A stretch of 64,000 nt of DNA from positions 5,208,001 through 5,272,000 of the forward strand of contig NZ_JAUSWW010000001.1 in the NCBI RefSeq assembly GCF_030815415.1, given 5' to 3'. A program made the translations under genes and the position numbers. Within the stretch, counting starts at the first letter, position 1, and each line of letters opens with the position of its first letter. Shown here piece after piece: positions 42,562 to 51,790 of the stretch. Origin of the DNA: Streptomyces canus (GTDB taxonomy: Bacteria > Actinomycetota > Actinomycetes > Streptomycetales > Streptomycetaceae). Under the pieces are notes generated by a model. The model was not told the origin of the DNA, made no database searches, and was given only the letters and a program-made list of their open reading frames with translations.

Positions 42562-43835
42562 TTGGCAACGGGCTCCAGCACCTCACGCCCGCCCAGGTAC
42601 GGACGCAGCACCGGCGGCACGTACACGGAGCCGTCGGCCTGCTGGTGGTTCTCCAGGAGCGCCACGATCGTGCGCGGTACGGCGCACAGCGTGCCGTTGA
42701 GGGTCGCGAGCGGCTGTACCTTCTTGCCGTCGCGCTGGCGCACCGACAGTCGGCGGGCCTGGAAGCTGTCGCAGTTGGACGCCGAGGTCAGCTCGCGGTA
42801 CTTGCCCTGGGTCGGGATCCACGCCTCGCAGTCGAACTTGCGGGACGCCGACGCACCGAGGTCGCCCGAGGCCACGTCGATGACCTGGAAGGGCAGCTCG
42901 AGGCCGGTCAGCCACTGCTTCTCCCAGTCCAGGAGCCGCTGGTGCTCGTTCTCGGCGTCCTCGGGGGCGACGTACGAGAACATCTCGACCTTGTCGAACT
43001 GGTGCACGCGGAAGATGCCCCGCGTGTCCTTGCCGTAGGTGCCGGCCTCGCGGCGGAAGCACGGCGAGAAGCCGGCGTAGCGCAGCGGCAGCTTGTCGGC
43101 GTCGAGGATCTCGTCCATGTGGTACGCGGCGAGCGGGACCTCGGAGGTGCCGACCAGGTAGTAGTCGTCCTTCTCCAGGTGGTACACGTTCTCCGCGGCC
43201 TGGCCGAGGAAGCCGGTGCCCTCCATGGCGCGCGGGCGGACCAGCGCGGGGGTGAGCATCGGGATGAAGCCGGCCTCGGTGGCCTGGGCGATCGCCGCGT
43301 TGACGAGCGCGAGCTCCAGGAGCGCGCCGACACCCGTCAGGTAGTAGAAGCGCGAGCCGGAGACCTTGGCGCCGCGCTCGACGTCGATGGCGCCCAGCGA
43401 CTCGCCGAGCTCCAGGTGGTCCTTGGGCTCGAAGCCCTCGGCGCCGAAGTCCCGGATGGTGCCGTGCGTCTCGAGGACGACGAAGTCCTCCTCGCCGCCG
43501 ACGGGGACGTCGGGGTGGACGAGGTTGCCGAGCTGGAGGGCGAGGCGCTTGGTCTCCTCGTCGGCCTCGTGCTGCTCGGCGTCGGCCGCCTTGACGTCGG
43601 CGGCCAGCTGGCCCGCCTTCTTCAGGAGCTCGGCCTTCTCGTCGCCGGAGGCCTTGGGGATGAGCTTGCCGAGGTTCTTCTGCTCGGAACGCAGCTCGTC
43701 GAAGCGGACGCCGGACGACCTGCGCCGCTCGTCGGCAGACAGGAGGGCGTCGACGAGTGCGACGTCCTCTCCACGGGCGCGCTGAGAGGCGCGCACTCGG
43801 TCGGGGTCCTCACGGAGCAGGCGAAGGTCAATCAC
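42558..43835 (-). CDS. serS: Seryl-tRNA synthetase
   Basis: A 425-residue class II synthetase of normal length. Residues 1-105 form the helical tRNA-binding arm; the catalytic domain carries motif 2 (FSPCFRREAGTYGKDTRG near residue 265) and motif 3 (ELTSASNCDSFQARR near residue 355). It charges serine onto tRNA-Ser. ATG at 43835. The promoter lies at 43901-43930. tRNA-Ser(GCT) is encoded 0.9 kb away on the other strand. Confidence 0.96.
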   Translation of the reverse strand: MIDLRLLREDPDRVRASQRARGEDVALVDALLSADERRRSSGVRFDELRSEQKNLGKLIPKASGDEKAELLKKAGQLAADVKAADAEQHEADEETKRLALQLGNLVHPDVPVGGEEDFVVLETHGTIRDFGAEGFEPKDHLELGESLGAIDVERGAKVSGSRFYYLTGVGALLELALVNAAIAQATEAGFIPMLTPALVRPRAMEGTGFLGQAAENVYHLEKDDYYLVGTSEVPLAAYHMDEILDADKLPLRYAGFSPCFRREAGTYGKDTRGIFRVHQFDKVEMFSYVAPEDAENEHQRLLDWEKQWLTGLELPFQVIDVASGDLGASASRKFDCEAWIPTQGKYRELTSASNCDSFQARRLSVRQRDGKKVQPLATLNGTLCAVPRTIVALLENHQQADGSVYVPPVLRPYLGGREVLEPVAK

Positions 43836-43900
43836 GCGGCCAAGGCTACCGGTGCCTGGTGAGAGCCCACGACTCGCTATTCCGAACTACGCCTTACATA

Positions 43901-43930
43901 CCGTTATGGGGTAATTGCGTATCGTGTCAA
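43901..43930 (-). promoter_or_regulatory. Candidate serS promoter
   Basis: On the minus strand TTGACA (43930-43925) and TAACGG (43906-43901) are 18 bases apart in an AT-rich patch, 66 bases before serS. No T-box leader is visible. Confidence 0.55.
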
Positions 43931-44019
43931 TAAAAGGCGTCTCACTCCCTGGAACGAGGCAGGGGAGAGGTGGCTGGTTGACTCGATTCCCTTGCGGGGG
44001 AAGGGACTTGGAGGCTGCT

Positions 44020-44331
44020 CTGTCCACAGGAATCCACACCCCCGGAAAGTTATCCACAGGGTGTGCGAAAGATCTGTGGACTTCGGAAGTGATCATTCCG
44101 AACCGGCCTCGCCGGGCTGAGAATTCCCGATCCAAACCCTGTTCAGACCCACTTTCGGGTGGATATGGGTCGCTCCAAAGGATTGATCGATGGAAACGGG
44201 TGGACGAAGGGCGACCTGTGGAGCTGTGGACGAAGTTGCGGGCTGTAGGGCGATTTGTCGACTGAGTGGCGCTTCCGTGTCGACTTGTCCCCAGGTCGAG
44301 ACGGCAGCCTGTGGATAACTCCTGTGGATAA
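44020..44331. other. DnaA-box cluster in the serS-pheA spacer (43836-44398)
   Basis: Three perfect TTATCCACA boxes (44050-44058 forward; 44310-44318 and 44323-44331 reverse) and weaker ones: CTGTCCACA at 44020, TCGTCCACA reverse at 44225-44233, TTGTCCCCA at 44285. The whole 563-base spacer is otherwise empty except the serS promoter and an 11-base doublet (GCTGGACGCCT) at its end. S. coelicolor has a DnaA-box cluster outside oriC, described as D78, that titrates DnaA; this may be its counterpart. Confidence 0.65.
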
Positions 44332-44398
44332 CGAAAATATGCAGGTAGGAGCGGCCGGAAACCCCGTGTACTCCTGCTGGACGCCTGCTGGACGCCTG

Positions 44399-45331
44399 CT
44401 AGAAACGCCCGTCCTGGCAGCGAGCAACCCAGTCCGCCGCCGCGACGAACTCCTCGTCCGACGTCCCGCGCAGCGGCAGCTGCATGTCGGCCGTGGTCAT
44501 GTCCGCACGGGGGTACGAGCCGAGGTACCGCACATCGAGGCAGATCCGCTTGAGCCCCATCAGGGCCTCGGAGACCCGGCGGTCGGAGATGTGCCCCTCG
44601 GCGTCGATGCAGAAGCAGTAGTTGCCGATTCCGGCACCGGTGGGCCGGGACTGCAGCACCGTCAGGTTGATGCCACGGGTGGCGAACTCGCCCAGCAGAT
44701 CGCGCAGACCACCGGGATGGTCGTCGCGCTGCCACAGCACCACGGACGTCTTGTCGGCACCGGTCGGCGCGGCGGGCCGGGCGGGCCTGCCGACCAGCAC
44801 GAACCGTGTCTGGGCGTTCTCCGCGTCGTGGATGCCGGTCTCCAGCGCCTCCAGGCCGTACCGGGCAGCCGCGAACTCGCCCGCGAAGGCGGCGTCGTAC
44901 TGGCCCTCCTGGACCAGGCGCGCGGCGTCCGCGTTGGAGGCGGCGGACTCCCAGAGGGCGTCCGGGAGGTTCTTCTTGAGCCAGTTGCGGACCTGCGGCT
45001 GGGCGGCCGGGTGCGCGGAGACCGTCTTGATCCCCGACAGCTCGGTGCCGGGCCTGACCAGCAGCGCGAAGGTGATCGACAGCAGCACCTCGCGGTAGAT
45101 CATCAGCGGGGCGCCCGCGACCAGCTCGTCGAGGGTGGTGGTGATGCCGCCCTCGACGGAGTTCTCGATCGGCACGAATGCGGCCTCGGCCTCGCCCGCG
45201 CGCACCGCGTCCAGCGCGGACTGCACGGACACATACGGGATCAGCTCCCGCGTGGCCGTCTCCGGAAGCGTGCGCAGGGCGACTTCGGTGAAGGTGCCTT
45301 CAGGACCGAGATACGCATAGCTCGCTGGCAT
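44399..45331 (-). CDS. pheA: Prephenate dehydratase PheA
   Basis: A 310-residue monofunctional enzyme. The N-terminal dehydratase domain (about residues 3-190) has GPEGTFTEVA, ENSVEGG and the TRF motif in TRFVLVGR. The C-terminal ACT domain (about 205-285) has the phenylalanine-binding motif region GNYCFCIDAEGH. It converts prephenate to phenylpyruvate and is feedback-inhibited by phenylalanine. ATG at 45331. It is downstream of the efeB copper module but separated by 133 bases. Confidence 0.95.
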   Translation of the reverse strand: MPASYAYLGPEGTFTEVALRTLPETATRELIPYVSVQSALDAVRAGEAEAAFVPIENSVEGGITTTLDELVAGAPLMIYREVLLSITFALLVRPGTELSGIKTVSAHPAAQPQVRNWLKKNLPDALWESAASNADAARLVQEGQYDAAFAGEFAAARYGLEALETGIHDAENAQTRFVLVGRPARPAAPTGADKTSVVLWQRDDHPGGLRDLLGEFATRGINLTVLQSRPTGAGIGNYCFCIDAEGHISDRRVSEALMGLKRICLDVRYLGSYPRADMTTADMQLPLRGTSDEEFVAAADWVARCQDGRF

Positions 45332-45464
45332 GACCTCACCCTAATGGCCCTTGCGCAGCCTGGCGCACACGTCTCACGACAGCCCCTCCGCTGAGTGAAC
45401 CGGCGTGACCGGAAGCCGCCCCGGACGTTCGCGTGACCCTCCCCGGACCGCCCGGACCGCCCGC

Positions 45465-46763
45465 TCACCCCTCCAGCAGCCGCTGCCCCACGTACTCCCC
45501 CTCCGCCGCCCCGCCCGGCACCGCGAACAGCCCGCTCGACTCGTGCCGGATGTACTTCGACAGGGCATCCCCGCGATCGAGCTTGCGCTGCACGGTGACG
45601 AAGCCGCGCAGCGGGTCGGCCTGCCAGCAAACGAAGAGCAGCCCCGCGTCCGGCACGCCGTCCGTGCCGATGCCGTCGTGGTAGGAGAACGGGCGCCGCA
45701 GCATCGCCGCCCCGCCGTTCTGGTCGGGCCGGGTGATGCGCGCGTGGGCGTTGATCGGGACGACCAGATTGCCCTGGGCGTCCGTCTTCTCCAGGTCCAT
45801 CTCGGTCGTCTCGGAGCCCCCGGACAGCGCCGCCCCGTTCGCCTTGCGGCGTCCGATGACGTTCTCCTGCTCGGTGACCGAGAGGTTCTCCCAGTCGTCG
45901 AGGAGCATGCGGATACGGCGTACGACGGCGTAGGAGCCGTTCGCCATCCAGGACGGGTCGTTCGAACCGGACGACGGCACGAAGATCCGCCGGTCGAAGT
46001 CGGGCTCGCTCGGCTTCGGATTGCGGGTGCCGTCGATCTGGCCCATGAGGTTCCGGGCGGTCATGGGGTGGGCGGTGGCACCCGGCGAGCGGTTGAACCC
46101 GTTCATCTGCCACCGGACGCGGGCCGCGCTCCCCGCGTCCTTCTGGATCGCGCGCAGGGCGTGGAAGGCGACCAGCGCGTCATTGGCGCCGATCTGCACC
46201 CACAGGTCGCCGTTGCTGCGTGCCTTGTCGAGCTGATCGGAGGAGAAGTCGGGCAACGGGTCCAGGGCGACCGGGCGCTGCTTCTCGAGGCCGGTCCTGG
46301 CGAAGAAGCTGTACCCGAACCCGAAGGTGATCGTCAGCGCCGACGGACCGGCGTCCCGCGCCACATCCGTGTCGTCCGCGGCCGTTCCTTCGCCCGCCAT
46401 CAGCCGCCGGGCCGTCTGCGACCAGCGGCGCAGCAACGCGGCCGCGCCCTTGCGGCCGACGCCCGCCGCCAGGTCGAAGGCGACGAGGTGGCCGCAGGCC
46501 TGGAGGCCCTGGAGGATGCCGGGCTGATGTTTCCCGTGAAACATCGCCTCGTCGGCGCCGACCGAGGCGAGCGGCGTGGCCTCGGAGGGCCGGGCGGCAT
46601 ACCCGACGGTCCCGCCGGCCGCGCCGAGCACGAGCCCGGTGGCACCGGCGGTCCCGAGCAGCCGGCGCCGCGAAACGCCCTCCTTGATGACGGCGTTGTG
46701 CAAAGCGCCGTCATCAAGTGCCTTCTCGGGAGTACGGGCCTCCGGAATGGACTGGTCAGCCAT
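45465..46763 (-). CDS. efeB: Dyp-type haem peroxidase/deferrochelatase EfeB
   Basis: A 432-residue Tat-exported peroxidase. The twin-arginine signal SRRRLLGTAGATGLVLGAAGG is near residues 31-50. The Dyp motif GQIDGTRNP (GxxDG) is near residue 250, and the conserved distal Arg lies in the following catalytic region. It oxidises dyes or haem in the envelope; EfeB removes iron from haem. The ATG at 46763 is 6 bases after the CopC-CopD stop codon. No efeO or efeU lies beside it, so its role in the copper operon is uncertain. A parS-like sequence is within the coding region. Confidence 0.9.
   Translation of the reverse strand: MADQSIPEARTPEKALDDGALHNAVIKEGVSRRRLLGTAGATGLVLGAAGGTVGYAARPSEATPLASVGADEAMFHGKHQPGILQGLQACGHLVAFDLAAGVGRKGAAALLRRWSQTARRLMAGEGTAADDTDVARDAGPSALTITFGFGYSFFARTGLEKQRPVALDPLPDFSSDQLDKARSNGDLWVQIGANDALVAFHALRAIQKDAGSAARVRWQMNGFNRSPGATAHPMTARNLMGQIDGTRNPKPSEPDFDRRIFVPSSGSNDPSWMANGSYAVVRRIRMLLDDWENLSVTEQENVIGRRKANGAALSGGSETTEMDLEKTDAQGNLVVPINAHARITRPDQNGGAAMLRRPFSYHDGIGTDGVPDAGLLFVCWQADPLRGFVTVQRKLDRGDALSKYIRHESSGLFAVPGGAAEGEYVGQRLLEG
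46529..46542. other. parS-like site within efeB (one mismatch)
   Basis: GTTTCCCGTGAAAC, one base from the perfect core. It encodes part of FHGKH in the EfeB reading frame. Confidence 0.6.
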
Positions 46764-46769
46764 GGTGGT

Positions 46770-48665
46770 TCAGCCGATCTGCGCGTTCTTCGAGACGGTG
46801 GTCTGGTCGATGTCGGAGGTCCGCACGGTCACCGCGATCTTCCAGTCGCCCGCCATGGGGAGCTGGATGCCGTTCGCCGACCAGTGCCCGGTGGTGATGT
46901 GGTCGGGGACGACGGGCAGCGGCCCGATGCCTTTGGACTCCAGGGTGAAGGAGACCTTCACCTCGGGTACGTCGAAGCCGCGCCCATTGGGCCGCTCCAC
47001 GTAGACGTGCATCTCGTTGGCTCCCACGCGCGCGGGGTCGAGATCGATCCGCACGAGGCCCTTGCCGTCCTCGCCGCCCGTGTCGAACGGCATGTCGAGC
47101 GTCAGCGCACCCGAGGACGAGGTGGAGGAGGAAGAGGACGACGACGTGGCCGCCTTGGCGTCCTCCTCGGTGCGGCCGGGCTCGGTCTGGGTCAGCACGG
47201 TGGTGATGGCGAGCAGCACGACGGCGACGCTCGCCTCGGCGAGCACCGAGCGGCGCAGCCCGAACCGATCCGGGTCGGCGTCCCGCTGCCGCCGCTGCCG
47301 CGCCGCGTCGACGGCGGCCCGCTGCCGGGCGAGCTGGGCGTCCCGCTGGGAGTCGCCGCCCTTGGCATGGGCGGCGACGTGTTCCTTCTCCCGCTCCGGA
47401 GCCTCCTCCTGTTCCGGAACCTCCACCGAGGGCGCCACCGCGCTGTCCCCCAGCCGCGCGGTCCATCGCCGGGAGATCCACGCGATGCCCACCAGCAGCG
47501 TCACGAGCCCGATCTTGACGAGGAGCAGCTGTCCGTACGTCGTGTCGGTGAAGGCCGACCAGGAACCGAGCTGCCGCCACGACTGGTAGATGCCGGTGGC
47601 GACGAGGGTCACCACGCTGCTGAAGGCGAGGCGGGAGAAGCGGCGAACGGCGGAGCGCTCGATGGGGGTGTCCGCCCGGTACAGCGTCACCAGGAGCGCG
47701 GTCAGCCCGCCCAGCCAGGCCGCGACCGCCAGCAGATGCACCACGTCGACGGGCATCGCGATGCCGGTCTGGAGTCCGGTCGAGGCGTGCTCGGCCATCG
47801 CCCAGCTCGCCGCCAGCCCGGCGGCCACGACGGTGCCGCCGGTGGAGAGCCCGAAGGTGAGGTCCCGCTTCTCCTGGTCCTCGCGTTTGTCATACGCCCC
47901 GAAGAGCACGGCGATGAACAGTGCCGCCGCGGCGAGCAGCAGCAGCCGGGAGACCATCGACGCGCCGGTCTTGGTCTGCAGGACCTGTCCGAGCAGGCTC
48001 AGGTCGAACACGTCGCCGAGCTTGCCGCTGCTGGTGTACGAGCCGCGCAGGAGCAGCAGCAGGAGGGTGGCCGAGGTGAGGGCGAGCCACCCGGAGACGA
48101 CGAGCCGTTGCAGGGGCCGTACGCCGGAACCGCGCTGCCAGCAGGCCAGCACGAAGGCGGCGCCGCCGACCATGACGATGAACCCGGCGTAGGAGACGTA
48201 GCGCCCGAAGCCGTAGAGCCAGCCGACGACTCCGCCGCCGGCGGTCGGGCCGGAGGCCGAGACGGTGGTCTTCGAGGGGGCGCCGACGGAGAAGGTGTAG
48301 GCCCCGGCGACGGGATGGCTGTCCTCGGAGACGACCTGGTAGGTGACGGTGTAGGTGCCGTCGGGCAGGCCGCTGTGCAGCTGGACGGCATAGGTCGTGC
48401 CGCTGACGTCGGACGGTTTGCCGGTGTCGACGCGCTTGCCCTTGGGGTCGAGGACCCGCAGGGAGTCGTCGGACATCGCGACCTTCTCGGAGAAGGTGAG
48501 CGAGACCTGGGTCGGGGCCTTGTCGACCACCACCCCCTGCTGGGGGTCGCTGCCGGTCAGCGCGGCGTGCGCGGAGGCCGGACCGGCACCGGCGAGAAGC
48601 AGTCCGGTGGCCGCGAGAAGCAGCAGCACCAGGATCGGGACGCGGGGGGCGATGGTCTGCGTCAA
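46770..48665 (-). CDS. CopC-CopD fusion copper transport protein (YcnJ-like)
   Basis: A 631-residue protein. A signal peptide (residues 1-32) precedes a CopC domain (about 33-125) whose mature N-terminal His (SAHAAL) is the usual Cu(II) ligand. Eight CopD-type helices follow (about 150-440), then a low-complexity Ser/Glu region and a C-terminal extracytoplasmic domain (about 520-631). It imports copper or delivers it to oxidases. The start is TTG at 48665 with GGGAGGG upstream. The C-terminal YtkA-like domain is common in actinobacteria. It is within the Sco1-PCuAC-CopCD-EfeB operon. Confidence 0.88.
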   Translation of the reverse strand: MTQTIAPRVPILVLLLLAATGLLLAGAGPASAHAALTGSDPQQGVVVDKAPTQVSLTFSEKVAMSDDSLRVLDPKGKRVDTGKPSDVSGTTYAVQLHSGLPDGTYTVTYQVVSEDSHPVAGAYTFSVGAPSKTTVSASGPTAGGGVVGWLYGFGRYVSYAGFIVMVGGAAFVLACWQRGSGVRPLQRLVVSGWLALTSATLLLLLLRGSYTSSGKLGDVFDLSLLGQVLQTKTGASMVSRLLLLAAAALFIAVLFGAYDKREDQEKRDLTFGLSTGGTVVAAGLAASWAMAEHASTGLQTGIAMPVDVVHLLAVAAWLGGLTALLVTLYRADTPIERSAVRRFSRLAFSSVVTLVATGIYQSWRQLGSWSAFTDTTYGQLLLVKIGLVTLLVGIAWISRRWTARLGDSAVAPSVEVPEQEEAPEREKEHVAAHAKGGDSQRDAQLARQRAAVDAARQRRQRDADPDRFGLRRSVLAEASVAVVLLAITTVLTQTEPGRTEEDAKAATSSSSSSSTSSSGALTLDMPFDTGGEDGKGLVRIDLDPARVGANEMHVYVERPNGRGFDVPEVKVSFTLESKGIGPLPVVPDHITTGHWSANGIQLPMAGDWKIAVTVRTSDIDQTTVSKNAQIG

Positions 48666-48678
48666 GGTGGTCCCTCCC

Positions 48679-49137
48679 TCAGTGCCCGGTCTTGGGGCGG
48701 TACGTCGCGGACTTCACCGGCATCTCGACGGTGACCGGGCCGGACTGCGCGAAGTGCAGCTCCACGGAGACCGTCTGGCCCTGCTTGGGCTTCCGCTTCA
48801 GGTTCTCGAACATCAGATGGTTGCCGCCGCTTTTGAACACGAGTTGACCGTGTGCGGGCACGTCGAGGCTCTTGACCTCCGTCATGGCGGAGTCGACGGT
48901 CTTGTGCACGGTGACCTGGCCGACATCGCTGGTGACCGAGGTCAGGTCGTCCTTCGCACCGCCCTGGTTGGTGATCGTGAGGAAACCCGCCGCCATGGAG
49001 TCGGAGACCGGCTGGGGCATGTAGGCGGCGCTGACGGACAGTTCGGCCTGTGCGTCGTCGGAGGAGCCGGAGTCGGAGCAGCCGGTCAGCACCAGGGTGC
49101 CGATCGCGGCGGCCGCGAGGAGCGGCAACCGGCTCAC
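48679..49137 (-). CDS. PCu(A)C copper chaperone lipoprotein
   Basis: A 152-residue lipoprotein: the lipobox LVLTGC ends at Cys20. The PCuAC domain shows VHKTVDSAM and GGNHLMFENL, which match the H(M)x10Mx21HxM Cu(I) motif. It carries copper to the CuA or CuB site of cytochrome oxidase. The GTG at 49137 overlaps the Sco1 gene stop by four bases. Confidence 0.9.
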   Translation of the reverse strand: MSRLPLLAAAAIGTLVLTGCSDSGSSDDAQAELSVSAAYMPQPVSDSMAAGFLTITNQGGAKDDLTSVTSDVGQVTVHKTVDSAMTEVKSLDVPAHGQLVFKSGGNHLMFENLKRKPKQGQTVSVELHFAQSGPVTVEMPVKSATYRPKTGH

Positions 49138-49787
49138 GGGTTCTCTCCCTTGATGAGCTGGGGGAGGTCCTTGGTGTAGTCGTCGACGGTGGCGTCCTCG
49201 CCGTAGAGGACGTACCCGCCGTCGGTCTTCGGCGAGAACGCGACGACCTGTGTGCCGTGCGTCGAGACGATCTTGCCGTTCTTGTCCTTGTGCGGCGGCT
49301 CGATGGAGATGCCGAGGGTGCGGGCGCCGGCCTGGATGGTGTCGAAGTCGCCGGTGAGGCCGACGACCTGGGAGTCGATGCCCTTGAGCCACTTGCCGAG
49401 CGCCTTCGGGGTGTCCCGGTCGGGGTCGGTGGTGACGAACACGATCCGCAGCTCGTCCTGCTGCGCCTTGGTCAGCTGCTTCTTGGCGACGGCGATGTTG
49501 TTCATCGTCAGCGGGCAGACGTCGGGGCAGTGGGTGTAGCCGAAGTAGATCAGCGTCGGCCGGCCCTTGGTCTGCTCGCGGAGGTCGTACTTCTCGCCCT
49601 GGGTGTCGGTGAGGACGAGGTCCGGCTTCTCGAACGGCTTGTCGAGGACGGTGGCGGCCTTGTCGGAACCCGCCTCCTCGGAGACCACCGAGACGGGCGA
49701 GTCGCTGTCGGCACTGCTGCCGCAGGCGGTCAGCGTCAGGGATGCGGCGGCGAGCAGCGCGGCCGCGGCGAACGTCTTCTTGCGCAT
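49134..49787 (-). CDS. Sco1/SenC family copper chaperone lipoprotein
   Basis: A 217-residue protein with a lipobox at LTLTAC (Cys21). The thioredoxin-like domain has the copper motif CPDVCPL (CxxxC) near residue 92 and a later His in STHGTQ. It assembles the CuA site in cytochrome c oxidase together with PCuAC. ATG at 49787. It is downstream of a terminator that separates it from the YcnI gene. Confidence 0.9.
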   Translation of the reverse strand: MRKKTFAAAALLAAASLTLTACGSSADSDSPVSVVSEEAGSDKAATVLDKPFEKPDLVLTDTQGEKYDLREQTKGRPTLIYFGYTHCPDVCPLTMNNIAVAKKQLTKAQQDELRIVFVTTDPDRDTPKALGKWLKGIDSQVVGLTGDFDTIQAGARTLGISIEPPHKDKNGKIVSTHGTQVVAFSPKTDGGYVLYGEDATVDDYTKDLPQLIKGENP

Positions 49788-49817
49788 ATCAAAATGTCCC
49801 AGATGTGAAGGGTCCGG

Positions 49818-49862
49818 GGTGCACCGGGATCGTGCGGACAGGTCGCACGATCCCGGTGCACC
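49818..49862 (-). terminator. Strong terminator between ycnI and the sco1 operon
   Basis: A 19-bp perfect stem (49818-49836 with 49844-49862) and a 7-base loop, 18 bases past the YcnI stop codon. Confidence 0.85.
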
Positions 49863-49879
49863 GCGCGGAAGGGCGGATC

Positions 49880-50614
49880 TCAGGCGTCGGTGGTGCGCCG
49901 GCGGCCGGCGAGCACGCCGTACCCGACCCCGACCGCGCCGACGGCGATGCCGACCACGCCGAGCACGCGCGCGGTGGTGTCACTGCTGTCGGCGGGGGCG
50001 GCCGTCTCGGCGGCGGCGGCGTTCTCGGTCTCGTCGGAGGCCTCCTCGGCCGCCGAGGCGCCGTGGTGGCCCCCCTCGGAGGCCTCGGACAGCGTCAGCA
50101 CGGGAGCCGGGTTCTCGGGCTCCTCCTGGCCGTCCTCCTGGACCTCGATCCAGCGGACGACCTCGTCGTTGGAGTACGTCTGGACGGCCTTGAAGACCAG
50201 TTCGTCGGCGTCCTCGGGCAGGGCGCCGACGGAGATCGGGAACTTCTGGAAGTAGCCGGCCTCGACGCCCTTGCCGGTGGCGGTCCAGGTGACCTTGGAG
50301 ACGGCCTCGGAGATCTTCCGGCCGTGCAGCTCGATCGGCTTGTCGAGCTTGGTCTTGGTGACCTTGGAGGTCCAGCCGGCGATCGGCTCCGGCATCGCCG
50401 AGGCGAGCGGGTGGTCGGTCGGGAAGCTGACCTCGAGCTTGGTGGTCGAGGCCTTGTCGCGCTCGTTGGGGACCCTGAAGTCGACGACCGCGTAACCGCC
50501 CTTGGCGGCGGTCCCCTCAGGCTGCACGCTGACGTGCGCGAACGCGGGGGAGGACAGGACGACGACGGCAGAGGCGGCGAGGGCGCCGACGGCCGCCAGA
50601 CGAGAAACCTTCAT
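49880..50614 (-). CDS. YcnI family copper-binding membrane protein
   Basis: A 244-residue protein. A signal peptide ends in SSPAFA; the mature chain starts with HVSVQPEG, whose His1 binds copper in the YcnI family (DUF1775). The domain spans about residues 27-165. An acidic/Ala linker and a C-terminal helix (VLGVVGIAVGAVGVGYG) anchor it outside the membrane. The ATG at 50614 is chosen for the signal peptide; a start at 50626 is in frame. Confidence 0.88.
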   Translation of the reverse strand: MKVSRLAAVGALAASAVVVLSSPAFAHVSVQPEGTAAKGGYAVVDFRVPNERDKASTTKLEVSFPTDHPLASAMPEPIAGWTSKVTKTKLDKPIELHGRKISEAVSKVTWTATGKGVEAGYFQKFPISVGALPEDADELVFKAVQTYSNDEVVRWIEVQEDGQEEPENPAPVLTLSEASEGGHHGASAAEEASDETENAAAAETAAPADSSDTTARVLGVVGIAVGAVGVGYGVLAGRRRTTDA

Positions 50615-50758
50615 GAAAGAGAGCACTCCACTTCGCGTGTGATTCCGGAGTTGAAGAGGGATACGCGCGCGCAGAGGTGCCCGATCACTCGGAACAGGGC
50701 ACGCGCGTGTGGCCGCACGACGGCGGCCCCCAACCCAGGAAGGGGTGCTCGCGTCGTG

Positions 50759-51553
50759 TCAGGCGGCGAGGACGAGACCGTCGGCGGCGGGCGGACCGCG
50801 CCGGATCACCGCGTGCCGGAGTGCGGTCCTACGAGGCGCGGGAGGCGCGAGCTGATCGGTGCGCGGCAGCCGCGGACCGGCCTCCGGCGCACCCGGCAGC
50901 CCGGCCCGCAGGGCGCGCACCAGAGCGAGCGCTCCGCGCAGGGACCGCACGAGCGCCACTTGAGCGACCCCGTGCGCCGACAGTTCGGCCAGCCGCAGCA
51001 GCGCCAGGTCGCCGTGGCGCAGCAGCCAGCCGGCGGCGAGGGCCGCGAGGACGTGGCCGAGCAGCATCGGCAGGGAGGGCATCAGCGAGGTGGAGGCGCC
51101 GGCGGTGGACATGGTGTCCATCGAGCCGTGCGCGTGCGTGCCCGGGTAGAGGCGTGCCTCGGTGAGGATCCGGACCGCCTGGGTGGGGCTGATCGCCGCC
51201 GCGGTGGTCCCGCAGACCAGCCGCGCGGCCTGCTCCACCACAGTGGCGTCCGACGGCATCGGGGGCATCGACTGGGCCGTCGTCCCGTGCTGTCCCAGCC
51301 CGAAAAGCGTGTGCAGCACGGTCTGTCCGAGCGCCAGCAGAGCCGCGGTCCCGGCCAGCGAGCGCACCCGCCCGGCGAGCGGTGCCGCGACCGCGAGGAC
51401 CCCGAGGAATCCCGCGCCCAGCGTCCACAGCGGAACGGCGGCGCAGGCGGCCATGGTGTGCCCGGCGGCGGCCAGCACGACGCAGACCGCGGCGAACACC
51501 GCGGCCCGCGGGACCCGGAGACCGTCTCCGGTGCGCTGGTGGGGGGCAGACAT
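50759..51553 (-). CDS. Membrane protein of the copper module, function unknown
   Basis: A 264-residue protein with about five helices in the first 190 residues and a basic C-terminus. A Met/His-rich loop (SMPPMPSD, then HAHGSMDTMSTAG) could bind copper or another metal. I recognise no family. The gene is the outermost in the module, transcribed toward ycnI with 144 bases between. The alternative is an unrelated small membrane protein. Confidence 0.68.
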   Translation of the reverse strand: MSAPHQRTGDGLRVPRAAVFAAVCVVLAAAGHTMAACAAVPLWTLGAGFLGVLAVAAPLAGRVRSLAGTAALLALGQTVLHTLFGLGQHGTTAQSMPPMPSDATVVEQAARLVCGTTAAAISPTQAVRILTEARLYPGTHAHGSMDTMSTAGASTSLMPSLPMLLGHVLAALAAGWLLRHGDLALLRLAELSAHGVAQVALVRSLRGALALVRALRAGLPGAPEAGPRLPRTDQLAPPAPRRTALRHAVIRRGPPAADGLVLAA

Positions 51554-51693
51554 GGCGGGCTCATCATCGCACTGGCCCCACGGCGGCCATGCGGCAGGCC
51601 CACAAGATGACGAATAGGTGGTGCGACCGGAAGATCACCCTCTGATATGAACTACCACTACCCCACATACCTCATGCGCCGCCCGGTACGCAT

Positions 51694-51707
51694 CGCCCAT
51701 ATGGGCG
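51694..51707. promoter_or_regulatory. 14-bp palindrome upstream of the RsbW-like gene
   Basis: CGCCCATATGGGCG, perfect, 84 bases before the start at 51791. It is a possible operator; no known regulator matches. Confidence 0.35.
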
Positions 51708-51790
51708 GCGTCACGTCAACTGTGTGCTTACACCTGGCCACTGGCGGCAATAGGTAACGGTATGTCGAGCCGCGGCCGGGAGGCTGGAGC

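Noticed and set aside
43836..43935. T-box leader for serS
   Set aside because: No specifier loop or AGGGTGG-type T-box sequence; a plain promoter is visible instead.
44020..44331. Possible chromosomal origin
   Set aside because: Too few boxes, no dnaA or dnaN beside it; a titration cluster is more likely.
44374..44400. CRISPR-like or longer repeat array next to pheA
   Set aside because: Only two 11-base units without spacers; slippage.
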